From assembly GCA_964370315.1 (NCBI GenBank), contig CAYJIS010000008.1:1-56592 (forward strand): 56,592 bases of DNA. Direction: 5' to 3'. This document shows, piece after piece, positions 1-9,068 of the stretch. Made by a program: the position numbers and the translations under genes. Below the pieces are notes generated by a model. The model saw only the letters and a program-made list of their open reading frames with translations, was not told the DNA's origin and did not search any database. Origin of the DNA: CAYJFX01 sp964370315 (lineage in GTDB: Bacteria; Spirochaetota; Spirochaetia; Treponematales; Treponemataceae). How positions within the stretch are numbered: the stretch's first letter is position 1; every line of letters begins with the position of its first letter.

Positions 1-110
1 CACTCAGACCAGCAGTTGCAAAAGAACAAGAAAGTGATGTAGAATACTATCTTGACAAACAAGATAAGGAAGAAACATATAATCCTTTTGCAGCTTTGCT
101 AAAAAAATAA
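1..110 (+). CDS. 3' end of an unidentified gene (partial)
   Basis: An open frame enters the window from the left; its first full codon is at base 3 and it ends at a TAA at 108-110. About 35 C-terminal residues are visible, rich in E, D, K and Q, and the protein ends in NPFAALLKK. A charged tail of this kind would suit a ribosomal or RNA-binding protein such as S1, but the fragment is too short to identify. The minus-strand TPR lipoprotein gene ends 2 bp further on, so the two genes converge. Confidence 0.6.
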   Translation, partial: LRPAVAKEQESDVEYYLDKQDKEETYNPFAALLKK

Positions 111-112
111 TA

Positions 113-1909
113 CTAATCAGTTATCTTTTTTTGTAAAAGACGAGCAGCACTATGGTTTACATCATAACGTAGTGCTTGCTCAAGTGCGTTTATAGACCGA
201 CTCTTATTTCCTGACTCATATTCAATTACAGCTATATTATAATAAATAGTAGCAACTACATAATCGTCCCTTATATGTTCTAGTACTTGATGATACATCA
301 GTAAGGCTTGCTGTTTTTTACCTTGTGCAGAATACAAGCTTATATAATTTAAAGCAGCACTAAGAGGTACATCAGGACCAATATATTCATTTTTTATTAA
401 TAATTGCAGCCATTGCTCTGCTTTTTCGTAGTCTCTTTTCACTAAAGCAATATAAGAACCATAATCATACTCCCAGTTTGCCATCCCCCCTACAGGAAGC
501 TCTGTAAAAGTATCTTCTTCTTCATCATACCGTGAGTAGTGCTCATCGCAATGTGCCGAAAACAAACCCTCTGCTTCTGCGATCATGTTTTGAGATAAAA
601 AGAACCATACTGCATATTGAACGAGATACGTATTATAGCCGTAATCATCACTTCGATATGTCTCTAGCATTGTCCACACATCTGATGCTTTTTGTTTATC
701 ATTAAGAGGAATCGATGACGACTCCCATGCAAAGTGTAGTCGTTCAATAACTAATTGCATAGCAGCATTTTCATCAGTTAACAACAATGCTTGTATAGCA
801 CTATCCATTTTGTTAAAAGCTTCTTCGCTGCTTAGCGTTACAGTTGTAGAGGAGTCTTGCATCTGCAGCGTTTGTATACCTCTTTCTTGCAATAAATAAG
901 AGAAAACTGAATTCGAGGGCATTTCGGGATCTAACAAACTAAAACGTGCATACGTTGATAGCCCACCAATGTATTCTGGAAATGTATTTACTAAATGCAC
1001 TATAGATTCTGTTGCTGTTTTTACATCCCCAACACTTTGAGAATATAACGCTAAATTATGCCATGCGGAGGGATAAAGACTTGTATTGTTTTTTGTCGCA
1101 TCTTCCCAAAGTATTTTTGCATCTTCTATTCGTTCCAAGTGAACATAAGCATCTGATAACAGTAATAATTGTTCATCGTTTAAATCAAACTGCTGTAAAT
1201 CGTCTATAACCCGAGAATACATGTGTGCATCATAACTTATTTGTGCCCAAAACTCAGGAGTATCATAAGAACTCACAACTGTAGGATGATAAGAAAATGC
1301 TTTTTGCATATTACCGTCTAGAGTGTAAAGCAATGCGGCATTACGTAAAAACCCAGTATTGCCAACTGAGTACGCTATGTCTGCATATGCTTGAGCATAC
1401 TCTTTTGAATAGTAATCTATTGTTTTAGGGATTTCGCCTTGCTTTAGTTTTTCATTTTCTTTGGCTAACTGTTTTTCATCTAAAATAAAACGAAGCTCAG
1501 CAAAAATCGATCCATACTGACTTCCTTCAAGCAGTTTAGCATAGGTAAATGCCTCTTCATATTTTTTTTCTCCCATTAGCATATGGGAATACACAGCCAA
1601 TATTTCTAAATTATCATTAGAGCTTTTTAAAGCTTCTTGCAAAAGATCTTTTGCAAACTCACTGCGATTTAATATGAGGGCTCTTCGAACAACACCTAAA
1701 GTCTCTGAAGGATTTTTAATTGTTTTTGAAACTTTCTTTAAAAGAGACCATGCACCATTATAATCCTGATGGCTTATTAAAGAATCGATTTTTGATAAAC
1801 TTTCATCAATGGAACTTCCACTAGAACGAAAAGAGCACGAAAACACAAGTGCAAAACATACACAAAGCGTAATAATTATTGCTATTCTTGTATTATAAGG
1901 GCTCTTCAT
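113..1909 (-). CDS. TPR-repeat lipoprotein, function unknown
   Basis: A 598-residue predicted exported lipoprotein. The N-terminus has a basic start, a hydrophobic stretch (about residues 9-23) and a lipobox ending LVFSC with the acylated Cys near residue 25, in spirochaete style. The rest is helical with degenerate tetratricopeptide repeats; the clearest is at the C-terminus (YYNIAVIEYESGNKSRSINA, then ALEQALRYD). TPR lipoproteins usually scaffold envelope complexes, but no specific partner can be read here. It starts 5 bp after the nusB stop and is the last gene of the alaS-PPIase-nusB operon. Its lipid anchor and operon partner, the PPIase, suggest a periplasmic or outer-membrane biogenesis role; that is inference. 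Confidence 0.75.
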   Translation of the reverse strand: MKSPYNTRIAIIITLCVCFALVFSCSFRSSGSSIDESLSKIDSLISHQDYNGAWSLLKKVSKTIKNPSETLGVVRRALILNRSEFAKDLLQEALKSSNDNLEILAVYSHMLMGEKKYEEAFTYAKLLEGSQYGSIFAELRFILDEKQLAKENEKLKQGEIPKTIDYYSKEYAQAYADIAYSVGNTGFLRNAALLYTLDGNMQKAFSYHPTVVSSYDTPEFWAQISYDAHMYSRVIDDLQQFDLNDEQLLLLSDAYVHLERIEDAKILWEDATKNNTSLYPSAWHNLALYSQSVGDVKTATESIVHLVNTFPEYIGGLSTYARFSLLDPEMPSNSVFSYLLQERGIQTLQMQDSSTTVTLSSEEAFNKMDSAIQALLLTDENAAMQLVIERLHFAWESSSIPLNDKQKASDVWTMLETYRSDDYGYNTYLVQYAVWFFLSQNMIAEAEGLFSAHCDEHYSRYDEEEDTFTELPVGGMANWEYDYGSYIALVKRDYEKAEQWLQLLIKNEYIGPDVPLSAALNYISLYSAQGKKQQALLMYHQVLEHIRDDYVVATIYYNIAVIEYESGNKSRSINALEQALRYDVNHSAARLLQKKITD

Positions 1910-1914
1910 AGGCG

Positions 1915-2352
1915 TTAGCCTTCTTTATTAGGCTTTGCGTTTGCTATTTCGCCCTGTATTGCACCTAAAACCCCATTTATAAACTTAAACGATTCTTCGC
2001 TACCGTATTCTTGTGAAATATCGATAGCTTCATCAATTGTGATTGAAGATGCAATATCTTTTTGGTACATAAGTGCGAAAGAACTAATTCGTAAAATAGC
2101 TAAATCTACTTTATTTAAACGCGAAAAAGTCCAATTAACAAGATGTCGTGAAATTGTGTCATCTATTTCTTGCAAGTTATCTAATACGCCTTGCACTATG
2201 AGCCTAGAAAAAGCAAGCCCATCGTCACCTAATCTATCTAAAAGAGTTTCAGATGCCCATTCAAACTGAAGAATATTTGTATTATCAACAGCTCCTGCTT
2301 CCCAAGCGTATAATGCCTGAAAAGCTAGAATCCTTCCTTTTCTCCGTCCCAT
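1915..2352 (-). CDS. nusB: Transcription antitermination factor NusB
   Basis: 145 residues, the normal NusB size. It opens with the family hallmark GRRKGRILAFQALYAWE and has the all-helical NusB core, including TIDEAIDISQEYGSEESFKF and the closing FINGVLGAI motif. NusB binds boxA RNA with NusE (S10) and promotes antitermination of rRNA operons in the cytoplasm. It lies 10 bp downstream of the PPIase gene and 5 bp upstream of the TPR lipoprotein gene, within the same minus-strand operon. Confidence 0.95.
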   Translation of the reverse strand: MGRRKGRILAFQALYAWEAGAVDNTNILQFEWASETLLDRLGDDGLAFSRLIVQGVLDNLQEIDDTISRHLVNWTFSRLNKVDLAILRISSFALMYQKDIASSITIDEAIDISQEYGSEESFKFINGVLGAIQGEIANAKPNKEG

Positions 2353-2362
2353 ATTTTTATTA

Positions 2363-3448
2363 CTACCAATCCAATAATGCGTTTAATGCAGAATCAGTCT
2401 TTAACATTTGATAGTTTTCAGGAGTTCGTAAAGAACTTGTAACATCTGCTACAACAGTTGCAAAGGCGTTTGTTTGTTTTTGTTGTGATAATTGAGAGCG
2501 AATATATTCATAAACCGTTACTGTTGTATCAGGCTGTACTACATCATCAAGCTCTAATAATTTTGCACTGTATTTTTCTTGAATAACATAAAACTGAAAA
2601 TCATTTTGTGTTTCAGTTATATCATCAAAGTATCCAATGTTTTTTGTAAATAAATCTAATAAAGCGTTATAATCTATGCCCAATTGTTGTGCTGCTAGCG
2701 TTCCTTTACTTAAATACATATCGCCAGCTTGAAATCCTGCATTTGGCTGCTGCATTTGCAATCGCAATGAATCAAAGCTTGCTTTTTCGTTTTTTAAATC
2801 TCTGTGTAACGAATTAGCTAGCTCTTTTGCAGCATTAGCATTACTACCTTTTGGTACAACTACCAAGAATAGTTTGATAATATCATTTTGAACAAATGAA
2901 GATTTATTAATTTCAAAAAATGACCTAATTTCTGCATCACTAACAGTCGCAATTTGTTGTAATTCGGCTTGTTTAATTGATAAAACATATTGTTGTGCAA
3001 TTAACTGAGATTTGAAATACTCTTTATACTCAATTAAACTCATACCTACTTGTGCTTCAAAATACGCATCTAAGGATAGTCCACTTTGTTCTCTAACTAT
3101 TTGAGCAAATTGTTGCTCAGTAACATTTGCACCAACCTGAGAAGAAATTGATTGTAAAAAAGCTTGGTCTACCATAGCGTTAGTAATAGATATACCTGCT
3201 TTTGTGGCTGCTTGTACTACAAGTTTTTCGTCGATCATAGAATCAAGGATTTCTCTTTTTTGTTCAATAGTAAAAGTGGGAATTCCTGTTTGTTTGGAAT
3301 AGGTTGCAACCCTGTCTTTTAATTGTTTTAGCGTAATTGACTCTGTTCTATTAAGCTTTATTGTTACAAGTGGTTGTAAGTCATTTTGAGCAAACACACC
3401 CCCCATAAAAGCTAGTGTAAAAATAATTACTGTAATTAATCGTTTCAT
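2363..3448 (-). CDS. Periplasmic SurA-like peptidyl-prolyl isomerase/chaperone
   Basis: 361 residues with a cleavable signal peptide (MKRLITVIIFTLAFMGGVFA, cut before QND). Residues about 25-190 match the SurA/PrsA N-terminal chaperone domain: repeated helices with the typical REILDSMIDEKLVVQAA segment and a second Q-rich helical block. A parvulin-like region follows, but its isomerase core is not obvious, so chaperone function is surer than catalysis. Such proteins escort outer-membrane and secreted proteins through the periplasm. It lies 75 bp downstream of alaS and 10 bp upstream of nusB. The alaS/PPIase/nusB order resembles, from memory, the Treponema arrangement that includes the Tpn39b-type protein. 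Confidence 0.8.
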   Translation of the reverse strand: MKRLITVIIFTLAFMGGVFAQNDLQPLVTIKLNRTESITLKQLKDRVATYSKQTGIPTFTIEQKREILDSMIDEKLVVQAATKAGISITNAMVDQAFLQSISSQVGANVTEQQFAQIVREQSGLSLDAYFEAQVGMSLIEYKEYFKSQLIAQQYVLSIKQAELQQIATVSDAEIRSFFEINKSSFVQNDIIKLFLVVVPKGSNANAAKELANSLHRDLKNEKASFDSLRLQMQQPNAGFQAGDMYLSKGTLAAQQLGIDYNALLDLFTKNIGYFDDITETQNDFQFYVIQEKYSAKLLELDDVVQPDTTVTVYEYIRSQLSQQKQTNAFATVVADVTSSLRTPENYQMLKTDSALNALLDW

Positions 3449-3523
3449 AATTCTTCCTTTAACATCTTCCTTTTATTGTTTTCCACGTTATAAACAACTA
3501 AGTTTTAAAATGGTTACATACTA

Positions 3524-5311
3524 CTACGTTATTATTGCTCTAATCCGTCTTACACCTGCAGAAGAAGACTGCTCTTTTTGTATTTTAAATGTACCAATTG
3601 TACCAGTGTTTTCTACATGAGGGCCGCCGCACACTTCTTTAGAAAAACCGCCTATAGAGTACACTTTTACCTTTTGTTCGTATTTTTCTCCGAATAAAGC
3701 CTTTGCACCCGATTTTTTTGCATCTTCTAAGTCCATAACTTCCATAGAAACAGGAAGATTTGCCTTTATTTGTTCATTTACAATGTCTTCTACCTTTTGC
3801 ACTTCTTCTTTTGTCATGGGCTGCGCATGAGTAAAGTCAAAGCGCATTCTTTCGGCTGTAATATTAGAACCCTTTTGAGCAACTGCACTACCAAGAACAT
3901 CTGTTAAAGCTTGGTGTAATAAATGCGTTGCCGTGTGATACTTTGTAGTAGTTTCAGAGTGATCAGCTAATCCACCTTTAAACACTTGTTCACTTCCTGC
4001 GCGTGATAATTCTTGATGTTTTTTGAATGCTTCTTCAAAAGCTTCTTTATCTACCGTAAAACCATTTTCACTTGCAAGCTCTTCTGTTAATTCAATTGGA
4101 AAGCCAAAGGTATCATACAAACGGAACGCTACACGTCCTGGAATAACTTTTTGCGGATTCCTCATTAAATTTGGTAAAAGTTTATCAAATTCTGCTTCAC
4201 CTTTTTTAAGTGTATCTAAAAATTTAATTTCTTCTGCTCTAAGTGCATCAAATATTTCTTGTTTTTTTTCTTCTAGTTCTGCGTATGCAATCTTAAAATT
4301 ATCAATAACAACCTGAGCTGGTTTTACTAAGAACTCACCATCAAGGCCAAGTTTTTTTCCATGTCGCACACTTCTTCTAATTAAACGGCGAAGCACATAA
4401 CCTGCTCCAACATTTGACGGAAGCACTGATTTTGGATCTCCCAAAATAAACACAGAAGCTCGTAAATGGTCGCAAATTATGCGCATAGAGGTATCGGTAC
4501 TTTCATCTTTGCCATACTTTTTGCCTGTAATGTTTTCTAGACAATCTAGTATTGGACGGAACACTTCAGTGTCATACACAGATTTTTTTCCTTGAAGCAT
4601 AGCAACAGTTCTTTCTATTCCCATACCAGTGTCTACACACTTTCTGTCAAGCTTTGTATAATTTCCATCTTTATCTTTGTAGTACTGCATAAAAACGTTG
4701 TTCCACATTTCTATGTATTTTCCACAACTACAGCCTGGCTTACAGTCGTTTGTGCATGCGTCAAGTCCTGTGTCATAAAAAATTTCTGTGTCTGGTCCAC
4801 AAGGCCCTGTTTCACCAGCAGGCCCCCACCAGTTATCGCTTCTAGGAAGATAATAAATTCTTTCTCGTGGAATACCTAAAGAAGCCCAAATATCTGCAGA
4901 TTCAGCATCTCGCGGAATACCTTCTTCACCTTCAAATACCGTTACCGATATTTTATCAACTGGAATATTAAGCCATTCTCCTTTTGTTAAAAACTCAAAG
5001 CTCCAATTAATTGAATCGTCTTTAAAATAATCGCCTAAAGACCAGTTACCAAGCATTTCAAAGCATGTTAAATGCGATGAATCTCCAACAGAATCAATAT
5101 CGCCAGTTCTAATACATTTTTGATAATCACAAAGGCGATTCCCCGCAGGATGAGGCTCCCCCATTAAATAGGGTACAAGAGGATGCATACCAGCAGTCGT
5201 AAATAGTACTGTTGGGTCATTTTCAGGGATAACCGATTTACCTGAAATTTCGGCATGATTTTTTGTTTTAAAAAACTCTATAAATTTAGATCTTAGTTCG
5301 TTTGCAGTCAT
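3524..5311 (-). CDS. alaS: Alanyl-tRNA synthetase, short form without C-Ala domain
   Basis: About 595 residues against roughly 870 for typical AlaRS. The catalytic core is intact at the N-terminus (ELRSKFIEFFKTKNH, GMHPLVPYLMG), followed by the tRNA-recognition domain and the editing domain with its zinc ligands HTATH and CGGPH. The protein stops just after the editing domain (SSSAGVRRIRAI), so the coiled-coil/DHHA1 C-Ala region is missing. The frame can start at GTG 5317, but ATG 5311 (MTANELRSKF) fits the family better. There is no clear Shine-Dalgarno sequence; a promoter lies directly upstream, so translation may be leaderless. It is the first gene of a four-gene operon. Confidence 0.93.
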   Translation of the reverse strand: MTANELRSKFIEFFKTKNHAEISGKSVIPENDPTVLFTTAGMHPLVPYLMGEPHPAGNRLCDYQKCIRTGDIDSVGDSSHLTCFEMLGNWSLGDYFKDDSINWSFEFLTKGEWLNIPVDKISVTVFEGEEGIPRDAESADIWASLGIPRERIYYLPRSDNWWGPAGETGPCGPDTEIFYDTGLDACTNDCKPGCSCGKYIEMWNNVFMQYYKDKDGNYTKLDRKCVDTGMGIERTVAMLQGKKSVYDTEVFRPILDCLENITGKKYGKDESTDTSMRIICDHLRASVFILGDPKSVLPSNVGAGYVLRRLIRRSVRHGKKLGLDGEFLVKPAQVVIDNFKIAYAELEEKKQEIFDALRAEEIKFLDTLKKGEAEFDKLLPNLMRNPQKVIPGRVAFRLYDTFGFPIELTEELASENGFTVDKEAFEEAFKKHQELSRAGSEQVFKGGLADHSETTTKYHTATHLLHQALTDVLGSAVAQKGSNITAERMRFDFTHAQPMTKEEVQKVEDIVNEQIKANLPVSMEVMDLEDAKKSGAKALFGEKYEQKVKVYSIGGFSKEVCGGPHVENTGTIGTFKIQKEQSSSAGVRRIRAIIT

Positions 5312-5318
5312 ACACACT

Positions 5319-5348
5319 ATAGTATTCCAAGAGGTACATTATTGTCAA
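5319..5348 (-). promoter_or_regulatory. alaS promoter, TTGACA-N18-TACTAT, placed for a leaderless mRNA
   Basis: On the minus strand a consensus -35 TTGACA (5343-5348) is followed after 18 bp by TACTAT (5319-5324). Only 7 nt separate the -10 box from ATG 5311, so transcription should begin within a base or two of the start codon. No GGAGG-type site fits between them. Confidence 0.6.
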
Positions 5349-5372
5349 GGGGGTAATCCTACAGTTACCCAC

Positions 5373-5399
5373 AAAAAAAGGCCGGCAAAACCGACCTTT
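5373..5399 (-). terminator. Rho-independent terminator of the first beta-helix lipoprotein gene
   Basis: Read on the minus strand, AAAGGTCGG and CCGGCCTTT form a 9-bp stem (one G-T pair) around TTTTG and run into seven T. It sits 6 bp after the lipoprotein stop. A second small hairpin, GGGTAA/TTACCC (5351-5370), lies between it and the alaS promoter. Confidence 0.8.
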
Positions 5400-5404
5400 A
5401 TGTA

Positions 5405-6715
5405 TTAGTTTATTGTAGGGGCTCCTTGAACAAAAATATAGTTATTACTGTAACCATTTGCATTAAAGTCGACATTCCCGCCCATATTTAATTGAGAAGT
5501 CGAAGTAAGAGTAGCTGCTTCATTAAAATACAAATTATTTCCGTTTTCACCACCCTCAATCGCAGTATTGGTGTTTCCATATACTGCAGAACCAGCATTA
5601 AAAGTAATACTTATGTTATTATTTGCATAAAGACCACCAGCAGTATCTGCCCTATTATTTAGAATACTACCGCTAAACGAAGGAATAGTAGTAGTATTAT
5701 TTAGGTACATTCCACCACCTTCTAAACCCGCACTGCAGTTTACTATACTACCGAGAAAACGTAGGTTTTCAACATTATTTAGGTACATCCCACCACCATT
5801 CGCTGTTGTCTCGTTATCTTGTATAACCCCTCTAAAAGTAAGTGTACTAACATTGTTAACATAGAGTGCTCCACCATCAGAATCTCTTGCATCATTGTTT
5901 TTAAGTACTACATTACCACTAATGGTATAAGATCCACTACCACTACCGTCAATACGTACTAAGTTTCTACCAGAATAGTATTCTTTATTTCCATCTAATG
6001 TAACAGTATATAAACTTCCTGTTCCTTCAAGTAGAGTAATATCATCGCCACCTTTTTTTACCGTTAGACCAGCATAATCCCAAGGAGCATTTTGTTCTAT
6101 CAGGATAGACTTCTTTGCATAAATGGTGGCACCCCGTTTTACTCTCTCTTCGCCTCCAAGCATTTCTATTGCCCTTTCTAAAACTTCTACCTCATTTACA
6201 GTAGCTGAACCATCTTCCTTGGTAGAATACCTTAACCTATCTTCATCATAAAATACCACATTTGGGCGAGCTTCTAGCACATTATCGCCACTTGTTAATC
6301 GTTTAATATCAGAAATAGCACTAAAAAACAATGGATCCTCCCCTGCTGCAGTATTATCAAGTATAGTAATAGAAGCATAAACAGGTGCCGTCGTTGGTAT
6401 TTCTTCAAACTCTACGAGTATGTTTGCAACATCATCAAAATCACTATGCGAAAAACGCTTTGTTTCAATTATGGCATCAGTACTTCCATAATGAAGGCTC
6501 ACATCAATTGTGTAACTTACAGCCATTTCAGGGCTACCTAACGGTATGCTCCTTGAAAAAAGTGGCTCTAAAGCACTATCATTTTCTGGTAGATACTTCG
6601 AAAGATCAAATCTTAGTGCAACATCTGGCACACTTTGCACACTCCACATTGAGTCACAAGCAGTAAAAATAATTGAAATAATAAATACCATTACAATAAC
6701 ATGTCTTTTTTTCAT
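5405..6715 (-). CDS. Predicted surface lipoprotein with right-handed beta-helix repeats (paralogue A)
   Basis: 436 residues. The signal peptide ends in lipobox IIFTAC (Cys about residue 20). Residues 21-200 form a globular region, including the block GGEERVKRGATIYAK. From about residue 235 the protein has short imperfect repeats of the type GGGMYLNN, DGGALYVNN and GGLYANN, spaced about 20-30 residues apart, typical of parallel beta-helix or polymorphic outer-membrane-protein passengers. The repeats lack the FxxN motif of chlamydial Pmps. The start has a good GAGAGGA site. The next gene upstream encodes a paralogue with the same architecture, so the pair likely arose by duplication. Surface exposure or adhesion is inference. 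Confidence 0.75.
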   Translation of the reverse strand: MKKRHVIVMVFIISIIFTACDSMWSVQSVPDVALRFDLSKYLPENDSALEPLFSRSIPLGSPEMAVSYTIDVSLHYGSTDAIIETKRFSHSDFDDVANILVEFEEIPTTAPVYASITILDNTAAGEDPLFFSAISDIKRLTSGDNVLEARPNVVFYDEDRLRYSTKEDGSATVNEVEVLERAIEMLGGEERVKRGATIYAKKSILIEQNAPWDYAGLTVKKGGDDITLLEGTGSLYTVTLDGNKEYYSGRNLVRIDGSGSGSYTISGNVVLKNNDARDSDGGALYVNNVSTLTFRGVIQDNETTANGGGMYLNNVENLRFLGSIVNCSAGLEGGGMYLNNTTTIPSFSGSILNNRADTAGGLYANNNISITFNAGSAVYGNTNTAIEGGENGNNLYFNEAATLTSTSQLNMGGNVDFNANGYSNNYIFVQGAPTIN

Positions 6716-6838
6716 AAATATCCTCTCTATTATTAATTATAGTATAATTCAATAAAATGTAAAATTCAAGTTAGTACATCACTATTTTGATTCATTGATA
6801 AATACTATACTGCTAAAAATCAGTCGATTATTTGATTT

Positions 6839-8293
6839 CTAATTCAAAATTGTGGATACCCGATTAGCATAAGAAAAATCAGCGGGTGAGCCATCACCCA
6901 GCTTAAAGGATCCTCCTGTATTTAATAGTGATGCCCCGTAAACATCACAGTATTCCAACCTTACGTCAGTTGCATTTGCCTCTGAAGTATTATTATAAAT
7001 AGATGATAAATTATTAAATTGTACTTCGATGCGGCTAGATGATCCACCACTAAGGTGTAACCCACCTGCTTCTCGCGCACTATTGTTTCTACTTGTGCTA
7101 TAAAAATCTATAGCAGTAACTTCGTTTGCTGCACTTACACCACCACCATTAAAAGTAGCACTATTTCCCTGTATTAAGCTATTATAAAAAACTGCTTTTT
7201 CTGCAACACCTTCTAAATAAACAGCCCCACCATCTGTGCTAGCCTCATTATTCTGTAATAACGCATTATCAATATTAAGATAATTTATACCACTAATATG
7301 TATTGCACCACCGCTGTCAGTTGAAAAATTGTTTTGGGCTACACCTTTAAAGTGCATTTCATGGATATTTTCTGCATATATTGCACCACCAGCACCAATT
7401 GTTCTACTATTTTGAAGTGTCACCCCAGAGTCAAAATAAAAAACTATATAATCACTATTTAGTATTTCAATCATTGGATCTCCAACAAAATATTCGCTGT
7501 TTCCATCCAAAGTGATGTTTGCAAATATGACACTTCTTATAACATTGCCATCCGAGTCATTCTCATTTCCAGAAAGTTCAAGCATTGGAAAGGCTACCAT
7601 TTCTTGATAATTATGTCGTTTAAGCGTAAGACCTGGAAAATCCCAAGCGATACTTTGTATAACTGGCCATGAATCCTTAATATATATAGTTGCTCCTCTT
7701 TCAATTTGTTCTTTTCCACCCAACATATCTGTAGCAGTTTTTAAAAGTTCATCTCTATTATAAACCGTAACAATTCCGTAAGTAGGAGACATTGAATAAC
7801 TCAATTGAATCTGCCCGCTACCATATTGAGAAAAAACTACATTGGGCCTTGTTTCTAAAATATTTAGCCCATCTAGTAAGCGCGTTGCATCGGACTTAGC
7901 GCTAAAATACAAGGGGTCAAGAGTTGCTTTATTATCAAATATTTTTACAGAAGCATATATAGGCATTGACGCAGGAATGTTTTCAAAAATAACATTAATA
8001 GTCGCGGTTTCATCCATTTCTTCATGTGTAAATTCTTTTTTATCAATTAATTTGTCATCTCTTTCGTAATGTAAACTTACCTCAATAGTAAAATCTACAT
8101 CATCACCAAATAATGGCAAACTACTTGAAAACATAGGTGCAAGGGAACTATCATCCTTTTTTGCCGGTACATATTTTGAAATATCTAACTGTAATTCTAC
8201 ACTTGGAATATTTTGCACATTCCATAAAGAATCGCAAGCACTAAAAACCACAGAAAGAATAATCATTCCTACAATAATATACTTTTTTTTCAT
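6839..8293 (-). CDS. Predicted surface lipoprotein with right-handed beta-helix repeats (paralogue B)
   Basis: About 484 residues; paralogue of the gene directly downstream. The frame extends to an ATG at 8305, but that ATG overlaps the Shine-Dalgarno GGAGG (8299-8303), so ATG 8293 (MKKKYIIVGM) is the start. The lipobox is VVFSAC. The N-terminal domain (DSLWNVQNIPSVELQLDISK) aligns closely with paralogue A (DSMWSVQSVPDVALRFDLSK), as does the RGATIY block, whereas the C-terminal repeats (GGAIYAEN, GGAIHISG, GGAVYLEG, GGGVSAAN, AGGLHLSG) have diverged. A 123-bp gap separates the two genes, with an RBS but no obvious terminator, so they may be co-transcribed. Confidence 0.75.
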   Translation of the reverse strand: MKKKYIIVGMIILSVVFSACDSLWNVQNIPSVELQLDISKYVPAKKDDSSLAPMFSSSLPLFGDDVDFTIEVSLHYERDDKLIDKKEFTHEEMDETATINVIFENIPASMPIYASVKIFDNKATLDPLYFSAKSDATRLLDGLNILETRPNVVFSQYGSGQIQLSYSMSPTYGIVTVYNRDELLKTATDMLGGKEQIERGATIYIKDSWPVIQSIAWDFPGLTLKRHNYQEMVAFPMLELSGNENDSDGNVIRSVIFANITLDGNSEYFVGDPMIEILNSDYIVFYFDSGVTLQNSRTIGAGGAIYAENIHEMHFKGVAQNNFSTDSGGAIHISGINYLNIDNALLQNNEASTDGGAVYLEGVAEKAVFYNSLIQGNSATFNGGGVSAANEVTAIDFYSTSRNNSAREAGGLHLSGGSSSRIEVQFNNLSSIYNNTSEANATDVRLEYCDVYGASLLNTGGSFKLGDGSPADFSYANRVSTILN

Positions 8294-8496
8294 ATAAGCC
8301 TCCATTGTTATTATTGCAATAAACTATTACAATAGTATATCTCTCTTTTTGTTTACCATGCATACATCACAACTATAATTTTAAAACATGATAAACCTGT
8401 TTATTATAACAGTAAATTAATTTTTTGCAATGTGCCGTTCGGCACATATTGCTATTTTTTTTTGTAAAATTTCTTAATTAAAGAAGCTTTTTATGA

Positions 8497-8502
8497 TATA
8501 AT
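8497..8502 (+). promoter_or_regulatory. arfB promoter -10 box, near-leaderless
   Basis: A perfect TATAAT ends 8 nt before ATG 8511, leaving at most about 2 nt of leader and no room for a Shine-Dalgarno sequence. The -35 match 17 bp upstream is weak (TTAATT). Confidence 0.5.
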
Positions 8503-8510
8503 ACGTACCT

Positions 8511-8927
8511 ATGGATAATTACAAACAAGCACTAACAGACTCCATTAACAAACACACTCATTTTTCTTTTTCACGCTCTAGTGGAAAGGGAGGTCAAAAT
8601 GTAAACAAGGTAAACACTAAGGTGAGTGCGTATATTGCTATCAATGCCCTACAGGGTTTATCCTTAAATCAAGTGCATCAGATAAGAAAAAAGCTCGAAA
8701 ACAATATTAATAAAAACGATGAACTATTTATTACGGTACAACAAGAGCGCAGTCAAGAATTAAATAAAAAGCTTGCTTTAAAATTACTTGAGTTAAAAAT
8801 TTTAAAAGCAAGCGTAATTCAAAAAAAACGCAAAAAAACAACATTGCCAAAGAAAGCTAACGAAAACAGGTTATTACAAAAAAAGCTTACCGCTAATCTT
8901 AAGCAAATGCGCTCAAAAATATGGTAA
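8511..8927 (+). CDS. arfB: Peptidyl-tRNA hydrolase ArfB (YaeJ/ICT1-type ribosome rescue factor)
   Basis: 138 residues, the usual ArfB size. The catalytic GGQ loop of class I release factors is present near residue 29 (SRSSGKGGQNVNKVNTKV), there is no codon-recognition domain, and the C-terminus is a long lysine-rich tail (KKRKKTTLPKKANENR) of the kind that enters the empty mRNA channel of stalled ribosomes. It hydrolyses peptidyl-tRNA on non-stop ribosomes. It stands alone on the plus strand, convergent with the cyclase gene. It lacks a Shine-Dalgarno sequence and appears to be translated from a leaderless or 2-nt-leader transcript. Confidence 0.92.
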   Translation: MDNYKQALTDSINKHTHFSFSRSSGKGGQNVNKVNTKVSAYIAINALQGLSLNQVHQIRKKLENNINKNDELFITVQQERSQELNKKLALKLLELKILKASVIQKKRKKTTLPKKANENRLLQKKLTANLKQMRSKIW

Positions 8928-8992
8928 GCCAATATGTTACATTATAATATATCAAAACAAGTGTAAAGCGAAGACGATACACTAAACGCACA

Positions 8993-9067
8993 ACTTTCGT
9001 GCTAACCGTTTTGCTTCTAATCTGCACGAAAGTCGGTACGTTGCAATGGTACGAATACCAATGCAAC
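8993..9067. repeat. Two consecutive hairpins between convergent arfB and cyclase genes
   Basis: Hairpin 1 pairs ACTTTCGTGC (8993-9002) with GCACGAAAGT (9024-9033). Hairpin 2 pairs GTTGCAATGGTA (9040-9051) with TACCAATGCAAC (9056-9067), with one mismatch and a CGAA loop. Neither is followed by a clear T-tract, so they are unusual terminators if terminators at all. Confidence 0.6.
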
Positions 9068-9068
9068 A

